Source of the DNA: Nitrososphaerales archaeon
GTDB taxonomy: Archaea > Thermoproteota > Nitrososphaeria > Nitrososphaerales > Gagatemarchaeaceae
Assembly (NCBI GenBank): GCA_032906765.1
Contig: JAJTZB010000001.1
Coordinates: 124,001 to 188,000 of the forward strand
DNA: 64,000 nucleotides
Reading direction: 5' to 3'
The translations under genes were made by a program, and so were the position numbers. The stretch's first letter is position 1; each line of letters starts with the position of its first letter. Shown piece after piece: positions 32,745 through 42,173 of the stretch. A model generated the notes under the pieces. The model saw only the letters and a program-made list of their open reading frames with translations, made no database searches and was not told where the DNA came from.

Positions 32745-35453
32745 TCAATGTACAGTATTGCGCAGTCTTGAGAAGACGAACGGCAGGACGCCGCCGCTCT
32801 CGATATAGCGCATCTCCGTGGCGTTGTCCACCCTGCACATCACCTTGAACCTCTTCTCGCCGGCCTTTCCCCTCGCCATGACGTCCACCAATTGTTTCGG
32901 GCCCTTCATCGCCGAGATGCCGGTAATGTCGAAGGTCTCCTCGCCAGTCAGCCCAAGTGTCTTGCAGTTCTCGCCTTCCATGAGTTGGAGCGGGAGCACT
33001 CCCATCGCGATCAGGTTGCTCCTGTGGATTCTCTCGAAGCTCTCGGCGATGACTGCTCTGACGCCGAGGAGCTTCGGGGCCTTCGCGGCCCAGTCCCTCG
33101 AGCTGCCGGAACCGTACTGCTTTCCTGCCAGGATGATGAGTGGGACGCCCTCCCGCTGGTAACGCCCCGAAGCGTCGAAGATTGATGTCACTTCGCCGCT
33201 GGGGAGGTGCCTTGTCCAACCACCCTCCTTCCCGCCAGCGAGAGCGTTCCTGAGCCTGATGTTGCTGAAACCTCCTCTAACCATCACCTCGTGGTTGCCC
33301 CTTCTGCTTCCATACGTGCTGAAGTGGATCATGTCCACTTTCCTACCCAGTAGATACTTTCCTGCAGGGCTGTCTACCGCTATGGTCCCAGCTGGCGAGA
33401 TGTGATCTGTCGTGACCTTGTCCTCGAGAAGAGCAAGCGCCCTGGCGGCACGAATTTCTGCCTTGGCAGATTTCGTCTGCGACTCGTCGAACCAGGGGGG
33501 CTGCCGGATATAGGTGGAGTCCTCCTGCCAATGATAGAGGTCGTCCGTGTATGAGGCCAGGGCGTTCCACTTGTCGTCCCCCTTCATCGCACCCTCGTAG
33601 CGCCTCCGGTAGAGGTCGGGGCTCAGCGACCTTTCGGCCGCCTCTTTAATCTCACCCTGGCTCGGCCACAGGTCACTGAGGAAGACCTTCTCTCCCGTCT
33701 TGTCCACGCCGAGCGGCGAGTTGTAGAAGTCGAAGTCGATTCTTCCCGCAAGGGAGTAGGCGACGACGAGCATCGGCGACATCAGGAACGACCCCTTTGC
33801 AAGTGGATGAATCCTGCCGTCGAAATTTCTGTTGCCCGAGAGGACCGCCACTGCGTATAGGTCACGCTCGATGATTTCCCTCTCGACCTCTGGGGAAAGG
33901 GGACCGCTGTTGCCTATGCAGGTAGTGCAGCCATACCCAACGATGTTGAAGCCCAACTTGTCAAGGTACGGCAAAAGCCCAGAGTTCCGGAGGTAGTCGG
34001 TGACTACAGTAGAACCCGGCGCTAGGCTCGCCTTCACCCATGGCTTCGGGGAAAGGCCTCTCTCGGCAGCCTTCTTCGCGATAAGACCTGCGCCTACCAT
34101 GACCGTGGGGTTGGACGTGTTCGTGCAACTTGTTATCGCTGCGATCACAACTGTCCCGTCTTCGAGCGGCGCCCCCTGCAACTTCCTTTGCTGGAGCACT
34201 ACCTGAGCGCCTGAAGCGGACGTTGCGCCTCCGGCTCCCGACCCAGCTGGAGAAGCGGCTCGATAACGGTGGAGGAAGTCCACTGCGAAGGTTGGGACGG
34301 ACTTGAGCGCCCGCCTCTCCTCCGGGTTCCTGGGGCCGGCTATGGAGGGTTCGATCTTGTCCAGGTCAACGACCATGACCTCCGAGTACTTCGGTTCCGA
34401 CCCTTCGGCGAAGAAGCCGTTCTGTCTGGCGAAGTCTCTGACGAACTCTACGTGGCGCTTCTCCCTTCCAGTCCCGAGCAGATACGCTAGTGTCGATTCG
34501 TCAACCGGGCAGAACCCGACGGTGGCGCCGTATTCGGGTGACATGTTCCCTATCGTCGCCCGGTCGGGGACGGAGAGCGCCCTGTAGCCCTCGCCGAAAT
34601 ACTCGACGAAGGAGCCCACCACGTTCTTCTCCCTGAGCCTCTCTGTCACGGTCAGGACCATGTCTGTGGGTGTGACTCCTTCCTGGAGGCGCCCTGTGAA
34701 CCTCACTCCGAGTACCTTCGGGATCGGCATGTGGTAGGGCTCGCCCAGCATGACGGCCTCAGCCTCGATCCCGCCGACTCCCCAGCCCAAGACGCCAAGC
34801 CCGTTCACCATGGTTGTATGAGAGTCGGTGCCGACGAGCGTGTCTGGGAAAGCCTCGAGGCCGCCCCCCGACTTGGCCGTGGTCACGACCTTCGAGAGGT
34901 ACTCTAGGTTGACCTGGTGGCAGATGCCCTTTCCGGGGGGGAAGACGCGCATCCCAGTGAATGAGGACTGCGCCCACTTGAGGAGCGAGTAGCGCTCCGA
35001 GTTGCGCTCGTACTCCTTCTCCAAGTTGAAGTTGAGAGCGACGCCGCTGCTCCACGCGTCCACCTGCACCGAGTGGTCGATGACCAGGTCGACGGGGACG
35101 TTCGAGTTGACAGTCTTCGGCTGCATGCCCGCCCTCTTGGCTGCGTCTCGCATCGCAGCCAGGTCGACCACGAGTGGCACGCCCGTGTAGTCCTGAAGGA
35201 GGACACGGTAGGGCATGAATGGGAGCTCCTCCCCGATGCTCTTTGGCCACTCGGCCAGAGCCATAGCCGCCTCCTCGGCACCGGGCACTCTTCCGGAATT
35301 CCTCAGAGCGTTCTCAAGCAGCACTCTCATGGAGTACGGAAGAGCTTCGACGTCGTAGCCGAGACCCTTCAGTGCGAGCGGGCTGTAGCTCCACGCCCTG
35401 CCTTCAGGGGTGTCCACCTTCTTGCGGACGACAGCGAAGTCATTCGCGGCCAT
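32745..35453 (-). CDS. acnA: Aconitate hydratase (AcnA/IRP type)
   Basis: A 902-residue aconitase of the AcnA family, interconverting citrate and isocitrate by a [4Fe-4S] cluster. The cluster ligands lie in TSCTNTSNP and in GCTTCIGNSGPL; the C-terminal swivel domain carries YGSGSSRDWAAKA. Start is ATG. Full length for the family (about 890-930). It belongs to the TCA cycle in the cytoplasm. The preceding MFS gene ends one base upstream, which may be a chance arrangement. There are no internal breaks. Confidence 0.96.
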   Translation of the reverse strand: MAANDFAVVRKKVDTPEGRAWSYSPLALKGLGYDVEALPYSMRVLLENALRNSGRVPGAEEAAMALAEWPKSIGEELPFMPYRVLLQDYTGVPLVVDLAAMRDAAKRAGMQPKTVNSNVPVDLVIDHSVQVDAWSSGVALNFNLEKEYERNSERYSLLKWAQSSFTGMRVFPPGKGICHQVNLEYLSKVVTTAKSGGGLEAFPDTLVGTDSHTTMVNGLGVLGWGVGGIEAEAVMLGEPYHMPIPKVLGVRFTGRLQEGVTPTDMVLTVTERLREKNVVGSFVEYFGEGYRALSVPDRATIGNMSPEYGATVGFCPVDESTLAYLLGTGREKRHVEFVRDFARQNGFFAEGSEPKYSEVMVVDLDKIEPSIAGPRNPEERRALKSVPTFAVDFLHRYRAASPAGSGAGGATSASGAQVVLQQRKLQGAPLEDGTVVIAAITSCTNTSNPTVMVGAGLIAKKAAERGLSPKPWVKASLAPGSTVVTDYLRNSGLLPYLDKLGFNIVGYGCTTCIGNSGPLSPEVEREIIERDLYAVAVLSGNRNFDGRIHPLAKGSFLMSPMLVVAYSLAGRIDFDFYNSPLGVDKTGEKVFLSDLWPSQGEIKEAAERSLSPDLYRRRYEGAMKGDDKWNALASYTDDLYHWQEDSTYIRQPPWFDESQTKSAKAEIRAARALALLEDKVTTDHISPAGTIAVDSPAGKYLLGRKVDMIHFSTYGSRRGNHEVMVRGGFSNIRLRNALAGGKEGGWTRHLPSGEVTSIFDASGRYQREGVPLIILAGKQYGSGSSRDWAAKAPKLLGVRAVIAESFERIHRSNLIAMGVLPLQLMEGENCKTLGLTGEETFDITGISAMKGPKQLVDVMARGKAGEKRFKVMCRVDNATEMRYIESGGVLPFVFSRLRNTVH

Positions 35454-35454
35454 C

Positions 35455-36921
35455 TCAATCAGTTGTCTCCGAGCCGAGCTGGCCTGTATTTGAATTTCCC
35501 GCTGGCTTGAGGGCCACCCGACGACCCCTCAGAAGCGAAGGTATGATGGCGACTGTGTTGACCACGGCCAGTACAAGATACGCCTTGTCAAGGCCGTCGG
35601 CGAACAGAACCCTGGCCGATGACGCAATCGACGATATGTTGGTGGAAGAGATGATCGAGGTGATGAGCGAGTACGGAAGGAAGAAGGTCATCACAAGGAT
35701 AACGACGTTGAAGCTGAGCGTCAGCCCCACGTTGAAGAACGTCGCCCTGAGGCCTGAAGCAACCCCCCTCCTGGGCCCAGGGACAGACCCCATCACCGAG
35801 CTCATGTTGGGGGACGAGAAGAGACCCATGCCGAATCCACAGATGACGAGGTAGACGAGCAGGAGGGAGTAGGGGGCGGACGGGCCTGTGGTGGAGAAAA
35901 GGTAGAGGGAGATGCTCACTGTTGCGAGGCCGGCCGTCGTAAACGGGAGGACCCCGAACTTGTCTGAGAGGCGCCCGCTGAGTGGCCCCACGAGCAGGAA
36001 AGCCAGGTCGAAGGGAACGATGGCTATGCCTGCCTGAAAGGGTGATAGCCCCTCGACGAGCTGGAGGTAGAGGCTGATGAGAAGTATGAACGCGCCGAAG
36101 GCTATGGCGTTGAGCAGTTGCGTGACCACTCCCCCTGTGAACTCTCTTATTCCGAGGAGGCGGAGGTCGAGCAGCGGACGCTCAGTTCTGCGCTCGACGG
36201 CCACGAAGGCGGCGAGGCTCACAAAAGACACAACCAGCAGTGCGACTACTACCGACTCCTCGCCTATTCCGTACGCCGCGTACGTCAGTGCCAGCAGGAG
36301 AGTAGTGATGAAGGTCGTAAACGAGAAGAACCCGGGCCAGTCCATCGGGGCGCTCCTCTCCGTCTGACCGAGTTCCCTGAGCTGCCTCCTCGCCCAGAGC
36401 GTGCCGAAGATTCCGACGGGTATGTTGATGTAGAAGAGGAACCTCCAATCCAGAATCGACAGTATCAGTCCACTGATTGTGAGCCCGAACATCGCGCCCA
36501 CCCTGAACGCTACCTGGTTCGTGCCGAGGGCGAGGCCCAGCTCGCCGGACGGGAATGCGTCAGTGATAATGGCCGCGCTGTTAGCGAAGAGGGCAGCGGA
36601 TCCGAGCCCTTGGAGGACCCTGAAGAAGATGAACAAGTCGGGCGAGACGGAGACTGAGGTGAGGAGGGACCCGGCGGTGAAGACGGCGAACCCCACCGCG
36701 TAGATCTTCACCCTGCCGAACATGTCGCTCACCCTCCCGATGAAGAGAAGCGCGATGGTGCTTCCGATTGTGTATGACTGAGTGAACCAGATCGCCTGCT
36801 CCGCATCCGCGTGAAGGGCGGAAGCAACCACCGGGAGCCCGATGACAACGATGCGAGAGTCGATTCCGCTCATGAGCACGCCGACTGTTGTTACCGTGAG
36901 CACCGTCCACTTGTAGTCCAA
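35455..36921 (-). CDS. MFS multidrug exporter, DHA2 (14-TM) type
   Basis: A 488-residue membrane transporter with about 14 hydrophobic segments. The loop 2-3 motif GRVSDMFGRVKIY (about 62-74), the motif C-like region and a 14-helix layout with PLSGRLSDKFG in the second half are typical of the DHA2 H+-antiporter family (EmrB-like). The product would export hydrophobic drugs or metabolites. It follows a MarR regulator by 10 bases on the same strand, the classic drug-efflux pair. Substrate unknown. Confidence 0.85.
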   Translation of the reverse strand: MDYKWTVLTVTTVGVLMSGIDSRIVVIGLPVVASALHADAEQAIWFTQSYTIGSTIALLFIGRVSDMFGRVKIYAVGFAVFTAGSLLTSVSVSPDLFIFFRVLQGLGSAALFANSAAIITDAFPSGELGLALGTNQVAFRVGAMFGLTISGLILSILDWRFLFYINIPVGIFGTLWARRQLRELGQTERSAPMDWPGFFSFTTFITTLLLALTYAAYGIGEESVVVALLVVSFVSLAAFVAVERRTERPLLDLRLLGIREFTGGVVTQLLNAIAFGAFILLISLYLQLVEGLSPFQAGIAIVPFDLAFLLVGPLSGRLSDKFGVLPFTTAGLATVSISLYLFSTTGPSAPYSLLLVYLVICGFGMGLFSSPNMSSVMGSVPGPRRGVASGLRATFFNVGLTLSFNVVILVMTFFLPYSLITSIISSTNISSIASSARVLFADGLDKAYLVLAVVNTVAIIPSLLRGRRVALKPAGNSNTGQLGSETTD

Positions 36922-36931
36922 AGTCCTTCCC

Positions 36932-37378
36932 CTAGATTTCAGTCGACTCGGCGACCTTTTCCCTGACTTTTCGGAGCGCCGAGAGCGCTGAGGCCAGTTC
37001 TCCAGGGCTCAAGGTTGAGCTCAGGCTGCTCGCGTACTTGACGAACCTGCTGGAGATGTTCTTGAAGATCCGCGACCCCTCCTGGGTAGGTTCAATCACG
37101 TAGAGTCTTCTGTCCTTCCTGTCTCGCCTCCGCCTAACGAAGCCCTTCGACTCCATCCTGTCGACAAGTCCGGTTACGTTCGCTGGGGCGACGAGCATGT
37201 GCTCCCCGAGCCTGCTCATCGGCATCGGCCCGTTCCGTGAGAGAGCGAGGAGGACGCTATACTGTGAGAAGGAGATCTTCTCTTTCGCTAACCTTGCGTT
37301 GAGCCTTTTCAGCGCTGTCCTGTAGACCGTCCTGATGCTCTGCCAAAGCTCCAGCCCCGGTTCAGTGGTCGCCTGCAT
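36932..37378 (-). CDS. MarR-family transcriptional regulator
   Basis: A 148-residue winged-helix protein. The core LARLGEHMLVAPANVTGLVDRMESKGFVRRRRDRKDRRLYVIEPT pattern (in separate segments around residues 57-98: VAPANVTGLVDRMESKGFV and RRDRKDRRLYVIEPT) is the MarR recognition helix and wing. The ends are helical for dimerisation. It starts at ATG and is first in a two-gene operon with the MFS exporter, which it probably represses until a ligand binds. A palindromic sequence lies upstream (37428-37442). Confidence 0.88.
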   Translation of the reverse strand: MQATTEPGLELWQSIRTVYRTALKRLNARLAKEKISFSQYSVLLALSRNGPMPMSRLGEHMLVAPANVTGLVDRMESKGFVRRRRDRKDRRLYVIEPTQEGSRIFKNISSRFVKYASSLSSTLSPGELASALSALRKVREKVAESTEI

Positions 37379-37411
37379 CGCACGACGTCAGTTCCCGAGG
37401 CCGCCCGAACT

Positions 37412-37442
37412 TGCTAATATCCCTGATGTTCAACTAGTTAAG
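37412..37442 (-). promoter_or_regulatory. Promoter and palindrome of the MarR/MFS operon
   Basis: On the minus strand GATATTAG (about 37412-37421) is a TATA candidate about 35-40 bases before the MarR ATG, and AACTAGTT (37432-37439) sits just upstream at the expected TFB/BRE side. The palindrome fits a MarR operator. Mutual position is suggestive only. Confidence 0.4.
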
Positions 37443-37501
37443 CAATTCCACCCCCTAACTGTGGGGCTAAAGTACTGAGAAGAGATCAGGAACGAGAGCG
37501 A

Positions 37502-38437
37502 GTGAAACCATTCCGGGTTCACGATAGGAAGGACCGAGCCTACGTCGCGGCCCTAGCATTCGGTGATTTCCACGTAAGCAAGCATGGAAGAAAGGTTCGC
37601 ATAGAGGCATCCTCGACACATCCTGCTCAGATTGACCTAGTTACGGGATTGTTCAACGAGTACGGGAAGCAAATCAGGTACCCGATAAGGAGTGGACGTG
37701 TAGTAGCTTGGCGAGTAACGTACAACCTCGACAGGGCGTTTTCATTCCTCTTCCAAGCTAAGGACTTGGTAAAGAAAGGATTGTCGAGTTCGAGGCTGTT
37801 CTATTCCACTCTCTCAGGACTCACTGATTCGGAGGGGCACGTGGGTCTGACTAGGAGGGGTGACACAGCATATCCAGTCTTGACGATAAGCAATACCAAC
37901 CGGCAGATAATGCAGCTTCTCCATCATCGTTTGAGGTGCAGAGGATACCCAGCGAATCTTGAAGCCCGTGAATACTCGCGCGGCGCACTAATCTATGAGG
38001 TCTCTGTAAGGGGTGTAAAGGCGCTGAACCTCCTCCGTAAACTGAATCTGAGGCACAGGGAGAAAGTCTTAGCGAGGTCGATTGTCTTGCATGCATCGCA
38101 TAGCCCAAAGCATTCGCTTGGCTCCTACCGCAGATTCCGTCGACAATTGGAACTGGAGAGGGACGCTTACGTCCTAAGTGCGATCGAAGAGTACCGGAAG
38201 AGGAAGTGTAGGAAGGCCAAGCGGGTGCGAGCATTTGAAAGAGTCACAGCCAACGCAGTGATGATGAGACGAGAAGGTTTGACGATAGAGGAAATAGCAA
38301 AATCTTTGAACAGGTCGAAAAGGACAGTCTATAGGCTGTTAGGCAGGAAAACCAGATATGGAATCCCAGAGGAAACCGAACAGGCTAATCAAGGAGAAAA
38401 GCCCGTACTTGCTCAAGCACGCGTACAACCCAGTTGA
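37502..38437 (+). CDS. LAGLIDADG homing endonuclease, overlapping the next gene
   Basis: A 311-residue free-standing endonuclease. The motif YVAALAFGD lies at residues 14-22 (acid D22) and the second, [12 protein letters not shown], at 101-112 (acid E111). A basic region and a helix-turn-helix ([21 protein letters not shown], about 262-282) follow. Both acids are present. The last 26 codons overlap the start of the DUF255 gene in another frame, so the C-terminal tail (about 20 residues after the HTH) is derived from host sequence; the endonuclease stop was probably lost on insertion. The GTG start at 37502 has no strong ribosome site. No intein blocks or exon-like flanks are seen. Confidence 0.78.
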   Translation: MKPFRVHDRKDRAYVAALAFGDFHVSKHGRKVRIEASSTHPAQIDLVTGLFNEYGKQIRYPIRSGRVVAWRVTYNLDRAFSFLFQAKDLVKKGLSSSRLFYSTLSGLTDSEGHVGLTRRGDTAYPVLTISNTNRQIMQLLHHRLRCRGYPANLEAREYSRGALIYEVSVRGVKALNLLRKLNLRHREKVLARSIVLHASHSPKHSLGSYRRFRRQLELERDAYVLSAIEEYRKRKCRKAKRVRAFERVTANAVMMRREGLTIEEIAKSLNRSKRTVYRLLGRKTRYGIPEETEQANQGEKPVLAQARVQPS

Positions 38438-40424
38438 TTGGTATACCTGGAACGACGAAGCACTTGCAAGAGCCAAGAACGACGGGAAGCCAATATTCCT
38501 CAGCATAGGCTACTCTTCCTGCCATTGGTGCAATGCGATGGAGAGGGAATCCTTCGAGGACGAGGAGACTGCCGCGTACCTGAACAAGCATTTCATCCCA
38601 ATCAAGGTCGACAGGGAGGAGAGGCCGGAACTCGACGCCTACTACATGAACGCGGTGCAGGCGATGACAGGCGGCGGAGGCTGGCCGTTGACCGTCTTCC
38701 TTACACCGGACCTCAGACCGTTCTACGGAGGGACGTACTTCCCTCCGAACCCGCGCCAGGGCATGCCGAGCTTCATGCAGGTCCTTGAATTCGTAGCGAA
38801 GCTCTGGAATGACAACAAGGGCGAGGTGTCGAGGAACGCAGAGCAGGTTGCCGGTGCTCTCCAAGAAGAACCGTCTGCGGAGAAAGAACTGACGAAGTCA
38901 GTCCTCGACGAGGCCTACGCTGAGCTGGCTGCCTCGTTTGACACCGAGCACGGCGGGTTCGGCGGGGCCCCAAAGTTCCCCCTTCCGCTGTACCTAGAAT
39001 ACCTCCTGAGGTACAACTTCAGGACGGGGAAGGAGCTCGCCCTCAAGGCGGTCACGAAGACGCTCGACGAAATCGGGAGAGGCGGAATAAGGGACCACGT
39101 CGGTGGGGGGTTCCACAGGTACTCCACTGACAGGCTGTGGCTTGTGCCTCACTTTGAGAAGATGCTCTACGACAATGCGCTGCTCGCCCGCGTCTATCTC
39201 CGCGCCTTCCGCGTCACGGGCGCCCAGCAGTACGCGTCTGCCGCCACCGATGCGCTGGGGTGGATGATTAGGGAGATGGCCTCCACTGAGGGCGCCTTCT
39301 ACTCTGCCCAGGATGCTGACACCGACGAGGGAGAGGGTGTTTACTACGCCTGGACGCCCGGGGATGTCGAACGCGTCGTGGGTCGCGGGGCCTCCGACGT
39401 CTTCTGCTATGTCTACGGAGTCACCAGAAACGGGAACTTCGAGGGAGGCAAGTCCCTCCTCAACACGGCCCATTCTCTCGAGGAGGCTGCCTCAAGATTC
39501 GGTGTAGACACGAAGGGCCTCGAGAAGAGCATGCGGGAATGGAAGTCGAAACTCTACGAGGCCCGGCTGAAGAGGCCCAGGCCTGCCACCGACACCAAAG
39601 TCCTGACGTCCTGGAACGGGCTCGCCATCTCGGCCCTCGCCGAAGCAGGCCGCACGCTTCAGGACGAGACGTACCTCGCCGCGGCAAGGAAGGCAGCCAA
39701 GTTCATCTTGACGACCAACAGACGCGAGGGGTCGCTGTTCAGAAGGTACGCAGGCGGAGAGGCAGCAATTCCGGGAGTGCTGGAGGACTACGCATTCTTT
39801 GCAGAGGGCCTGCTGGACCTGTTTGAGGCGACGGGCGAACCTCAGTGGCTCGAGGAGTCGCTTGCATTGTCAAAGAGGATGGTGGAGCTATTCTGGGAAG
39901 AAGGGAGTGGCTCGTTCTTCATGAGCGTGGACTCGATCCCAGCCAGGGTAAGGGATGACCACGACGGTCCAGTCCCGTCGGGGAGCTCCTCTGCAGTTGT
40001 CGTACTGACGAGGCTCTCGGCAATCACCGGGGAAGACGCTCTGAGGGAGAAAGCAGAGAAGGCGCTCCGCCAGCTCGCTTACCGCCTCGAAAGACAGCCC
40101 ACCTCCCACACATACTTGCTCGGAGCGGCAGACATGCTTCTGAACGGGATGCGCGAGGTTGTCATCACTGGCAAGGACAAGGCAAGTACGAGACAGATGG
40201 CGCGGGAGGCGACGAAGGTCTACATCCCTGACTCCGTGCTCGTCACGGCAACGAAGGAACACTTTGGAAGACTCTCCAGACTGACGCCCCTGCTGGAGGG
40301 GAGGACTCCGGGGCCGAAGCCGGTGGCGTACGTCTGCCAGAACTTCGCTTGCAAGCTGCCTGCGCGCACCGCGGGCGAATTGGCGGAGCAGCTCGGGCGA
40401 GCAAAGGGGTTTCGCAACAGCTAA
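38358..40424 (+). CDS. Thioredoxin-domain protein, YyaL/SPATA20 (DUF255) family
   Basis: A 688-residue protein beginning with the family signature [22 protein letters not shown] (residues 7-28, in pieces [12 protein letters not shown] and NPVDWY). The thioredoxin-like N-terminal domain has SSCHWCNAM with a CxxC (residues about 52-55), then the glycosidase-like (alpha/alpha)6 barrel fills the rest. The enzyme activity of this family is not established; N-acyl-glucosamine epimerase-like folds are proposed. Length is full. The ATG lies inside the end of the endonuclease gene, so its promoter must be within or before that gene. Confidence 0.9.
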   Translation: MESQRKPNRLIKEKSPYLLKHAYNPVDWYTWNDEALARAKNDGKPIFLSIGYSSCHWCNAMERESFEDEETAAYLNKHFIPIKVDREERPELDAYYMNAVQAMTGGGGWPLTVFLTPDLRPFYGGTYFPPNPRQGMPSFMQVLEFVAKLWNDNKGEVSRNAEQVAGALQEEPSAEKELTKSVLDEAYAELAASFDTEHGGFGGAPKFPLPLYLEYLLRYNFRTGKELALKAVTKTLDEIGRGGIRDHVGGGFHRYSTDRLWLVPHFEKMLYDNALLARVYLRAFRVTGAQQYASAATDALGWMIREMASTEGAFYSAQDADTDEGEGVYYAWTPGDVERVVGRGASDVFCYVYGVTRNGNFEGGKSLLNTAHSLEEAASRFGVDTKGLEKSMREWKSKLYEARLKRPRPATDTKVLTSWNGLAISALAEAGRTLQDETYLAAARKAAKFILTTNRREGSLFRRYAGGEAAIPGVLEDYAFFAEGLLDLFEATGEPQWLEESLALSKRMVELFWEEGSGSFFMSVDSIPARVRDDHDGPVPSGSSSAVVVLTRLSAITGEDALREKAEKALRQLAYRLERQPTSHTYLLGAADMLLNGMREVVITGKDKASTRQMAREATKVYIPDSVLVTATKEHFGRLSRLTPLLEGRTPGPKPVAYVCQNFACKLPARTAGELAEQLGRAKGFRNS

Positions 40425-40518
40425 ACGAAAAGGCGTACAATCACACGCGATAATGTATAGTTGGTATCGTGGGGGTGCTTAAGAGCACTCGATTAACCAA
40501 AGTATTGGAGAAGCAGGC

Positions 40519-41793
40519 TTGGGGCACCCTTGGAAGTCGAGGGGAGAGAAAAGGACAATCGTCTGGAATCAGGAACAGCCCGAAGAGGTGACGCGATACC
40601 TCGTTGATATGCGGGAGGCGATTCGATACGCCCTCCAAGTGGCATACAGAGATATGGCAAGGGACTCGGGCAGGATTCCATCTCCGATAACTCTCAGGAG
40701 AGAGGCCAAGGAATGGTTCAACTCCCGATATTCATACGCAAGGCATCACATCAACCCAGTCTGTAGGGCAGCCATCGCCCTGCTTCGCTCGTACAGGAAG
40801 AACCGCTATGGTGAATTCAGAATACCCGAGGTGAAGAAGCTGGCGATGAGAATTGATTCGGAGCTGTTCAAGATTGTTGATGGAAGTATCAGAATCACAG
40901 TCCAGCCGAACAAGTACGTCTGGCTTCCAATCAAGACTTCAAACAAGCACTACGAAGAGTACAGCACGGGGAAGGCTTCGGAGCTCCTCATCACGGACAG
41001 GAAGGTCTGCCTGACATTCATCGTCAGCAATGGCGAGAAGAAGCCTCTGGGAGAGAGGCTTGCGGCCTCAGACCTCAACTTCAAGACCATTGACTCTACA
41101 AGGGTATCCCTGAGCAATCAGCCTGCACTGGTTGGCGTGGAGACGCAACCAATCAAGGAGATAGTGCGGATTCAGAACGACTTCTCGAGGAGGAGAAGGA
41201 TGATGCAGAAACATATCAAGAACCCCCAGAAGAGAGCAAAGAAGCTCATGGGGACTAGAGGGAGGCAAAGGAACAGGGTCAAGGATGTTCTCCATAAATT
41301 GTCAACGGAGCAGGTGAGGAGGAATCCAGATACAACATTCGTCTTCGAGAACCTCAAGGGAATCAGGAGAAACGGAGAGACGAAGAGCAGGGAGTTCAGG
41401 ACCTATCTGAACAGATGGCCATACCGACTCTACCAATCGATGGTAGAATACAAGTCGCCGAATCGCACCATCTACGTGAGCCCGAGGGGGACCTCGTCAG
41501 AGTGTCCCGTCTGCGGTGGAAACCTGGAGCACCCGGCTTGGGCTGTGAGCAGGTGCGTCAAATGCGGCGTGGACTACGACAGGGACAGGCTCGCCTCGCT
41601 GGCGATACTCTGTCGTGGACTGCGCCTGTGCGGCCAACCGTTTGCCGTGAGTGCGGACGCCTCTTGGCAGCTGTTGAAGGATGAATACCTGCACACTCCC
41701 ACCACGCCTGAAGGTGGGAGAGCAGGTTGGACTGAGGTTGCCAACGCTCCGAATGGAATCGTATGTGAAAGCGAACGATCCCAGAAACGGTAG
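40519..41793 (+). CDS. tnpB: TnpB-like RNA-guided nuclease (IS200/IS605 OrfB family)
   Basis: A 424-residue RuvC-type protein. RuvC acids are visible in AASDLNFKTID (first Asp, about residue 194), FVFENLKGI (Glu, about 276) and VDYDRDRLASLAI (Asp, about 353), with the C-terminal zinc ribbon between them, CPVCG then CVKCG. The final motif reads DRDRLASLA rather than DxDxNAAxN, but the Asp is kept, so activity is possible. No tnpA transposase is nearby, so it is a solo tnpB. The start is TTG at 40519; an in-frame TAA at 40480 bars anything further up. It lies between the DUF255 gene and an unrelated small gene. Confidence 0.85.
   Translation: MGHPWKSRGEKRTIVWNQEQPEEVTRYLVDMREAIRYALQVAYRDMARDSGRIPSPITLRREAKEWFNSRYSYARHHINPVCRAAIALLRSYRKNRYGEFRIPEVKKLAMRIDSELFKIVDGSIRITVQPNKYVWLPIKTSNKHYEEYSTGKASELLITDRKVCLTFIVSNGEKKPLGERLAASDLNFKTIDSTRVSLSNQPALVGVETQPIKEIVRIQNDFSRRRRMMQKHIKNPQKRAKKLMGTRGRQRNRVKDVLHKLSTEQVRRNPDTTFVFENLKGIRRNGETKSREFRTYLNRWPYRLYQSMVEYKSPNRTIYVSPRGTSSECPVCGGNLEHPAWAVSRCVKCGVDYDRDRLASLAILCRGLRLCGQPFAVSADASWQLLKDEYLHTPTTPEGGRAGWTEVANAPNGIVCESERSQKR
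41696..41720 (+). ncRNA. Candidate omega-RNA hairpin at the tnpB 3' end
   Basis: CTCCCACC-loop-GGTGGGAG forms a perfect 8-bp stem with a 9-base loop. It lies inside the last coding part of tnpB and ahead of its stop, where reRNA/omega-RNA scaffolds are found in IS605-type elements. The exact ends of the RNA and its guide, which should start at the element's right end after about 41800, cannot be fixed here. Confidence 0.35.
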
Positions 41794-41826
41794 CGTTTTA
41801 TCCTGCGCTCGATGATGACCAGTCCC

Positions 41827-42126
41827 ATGGCCAAGCAGTGGGAGATCAGGGGCCTCTTCGGGAACGAGTACGCTATGGAGTGCGCTGTCGATGAGCTGAA
41901 GAAGCAGAGCGGGTTCGAATACGTCGTCCTCGACAGGAGGAATCTCTCGGTCCGATTCCTACGGAGGAACGAGAAGGCGGAGGAGATGGTCAAGAGGACC
42001 TTCGAGATCAACCACGGCTTCGTCGAGTCCGAGGCCCCACTGGGCGAATTCGACGCCAAGAAAGAGACGTCGCGATGGAAGAAGCTCAAGGAACTCGAAG
42101 AGAAGAAGAAGCGGGCCGCGCACTAG
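41827..42126 (+). CDS. Small soluble protein, unknown
   Basis: A 99-residue alpha/beta protein with a helical Lys/Glu-rich C-terminus (KKLKELEEKKKRAAH). I do not recognise it. I chose the ATG at 41827 (MAKQWEIRGLFGNEYAM) because the TATA box TTTTATCC at 41796-41803 predicts transcription starting about 41825, leaving upstream ATGs at 41812 and 41815 outside the message. That gives a leaderless gene. It stands alone between the tnpB element and an MFS gene. Codon use is like the neighbours. Confidence 0.65.
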   Translation: MAKQWEIRGLFGNEYAMECAVDELKKQSGFEYVVLDRRNLSVRFLRRNEKAEEMVKRTFEINHGFVESEAPLGEFDAKKETSRWKKLKELEEKKKRAAH

Positions 42127-42173
42127 CAATCGTGTTCGCTGGTTAATTAGTAGGTCCGCGGGGTCGTCGAACC

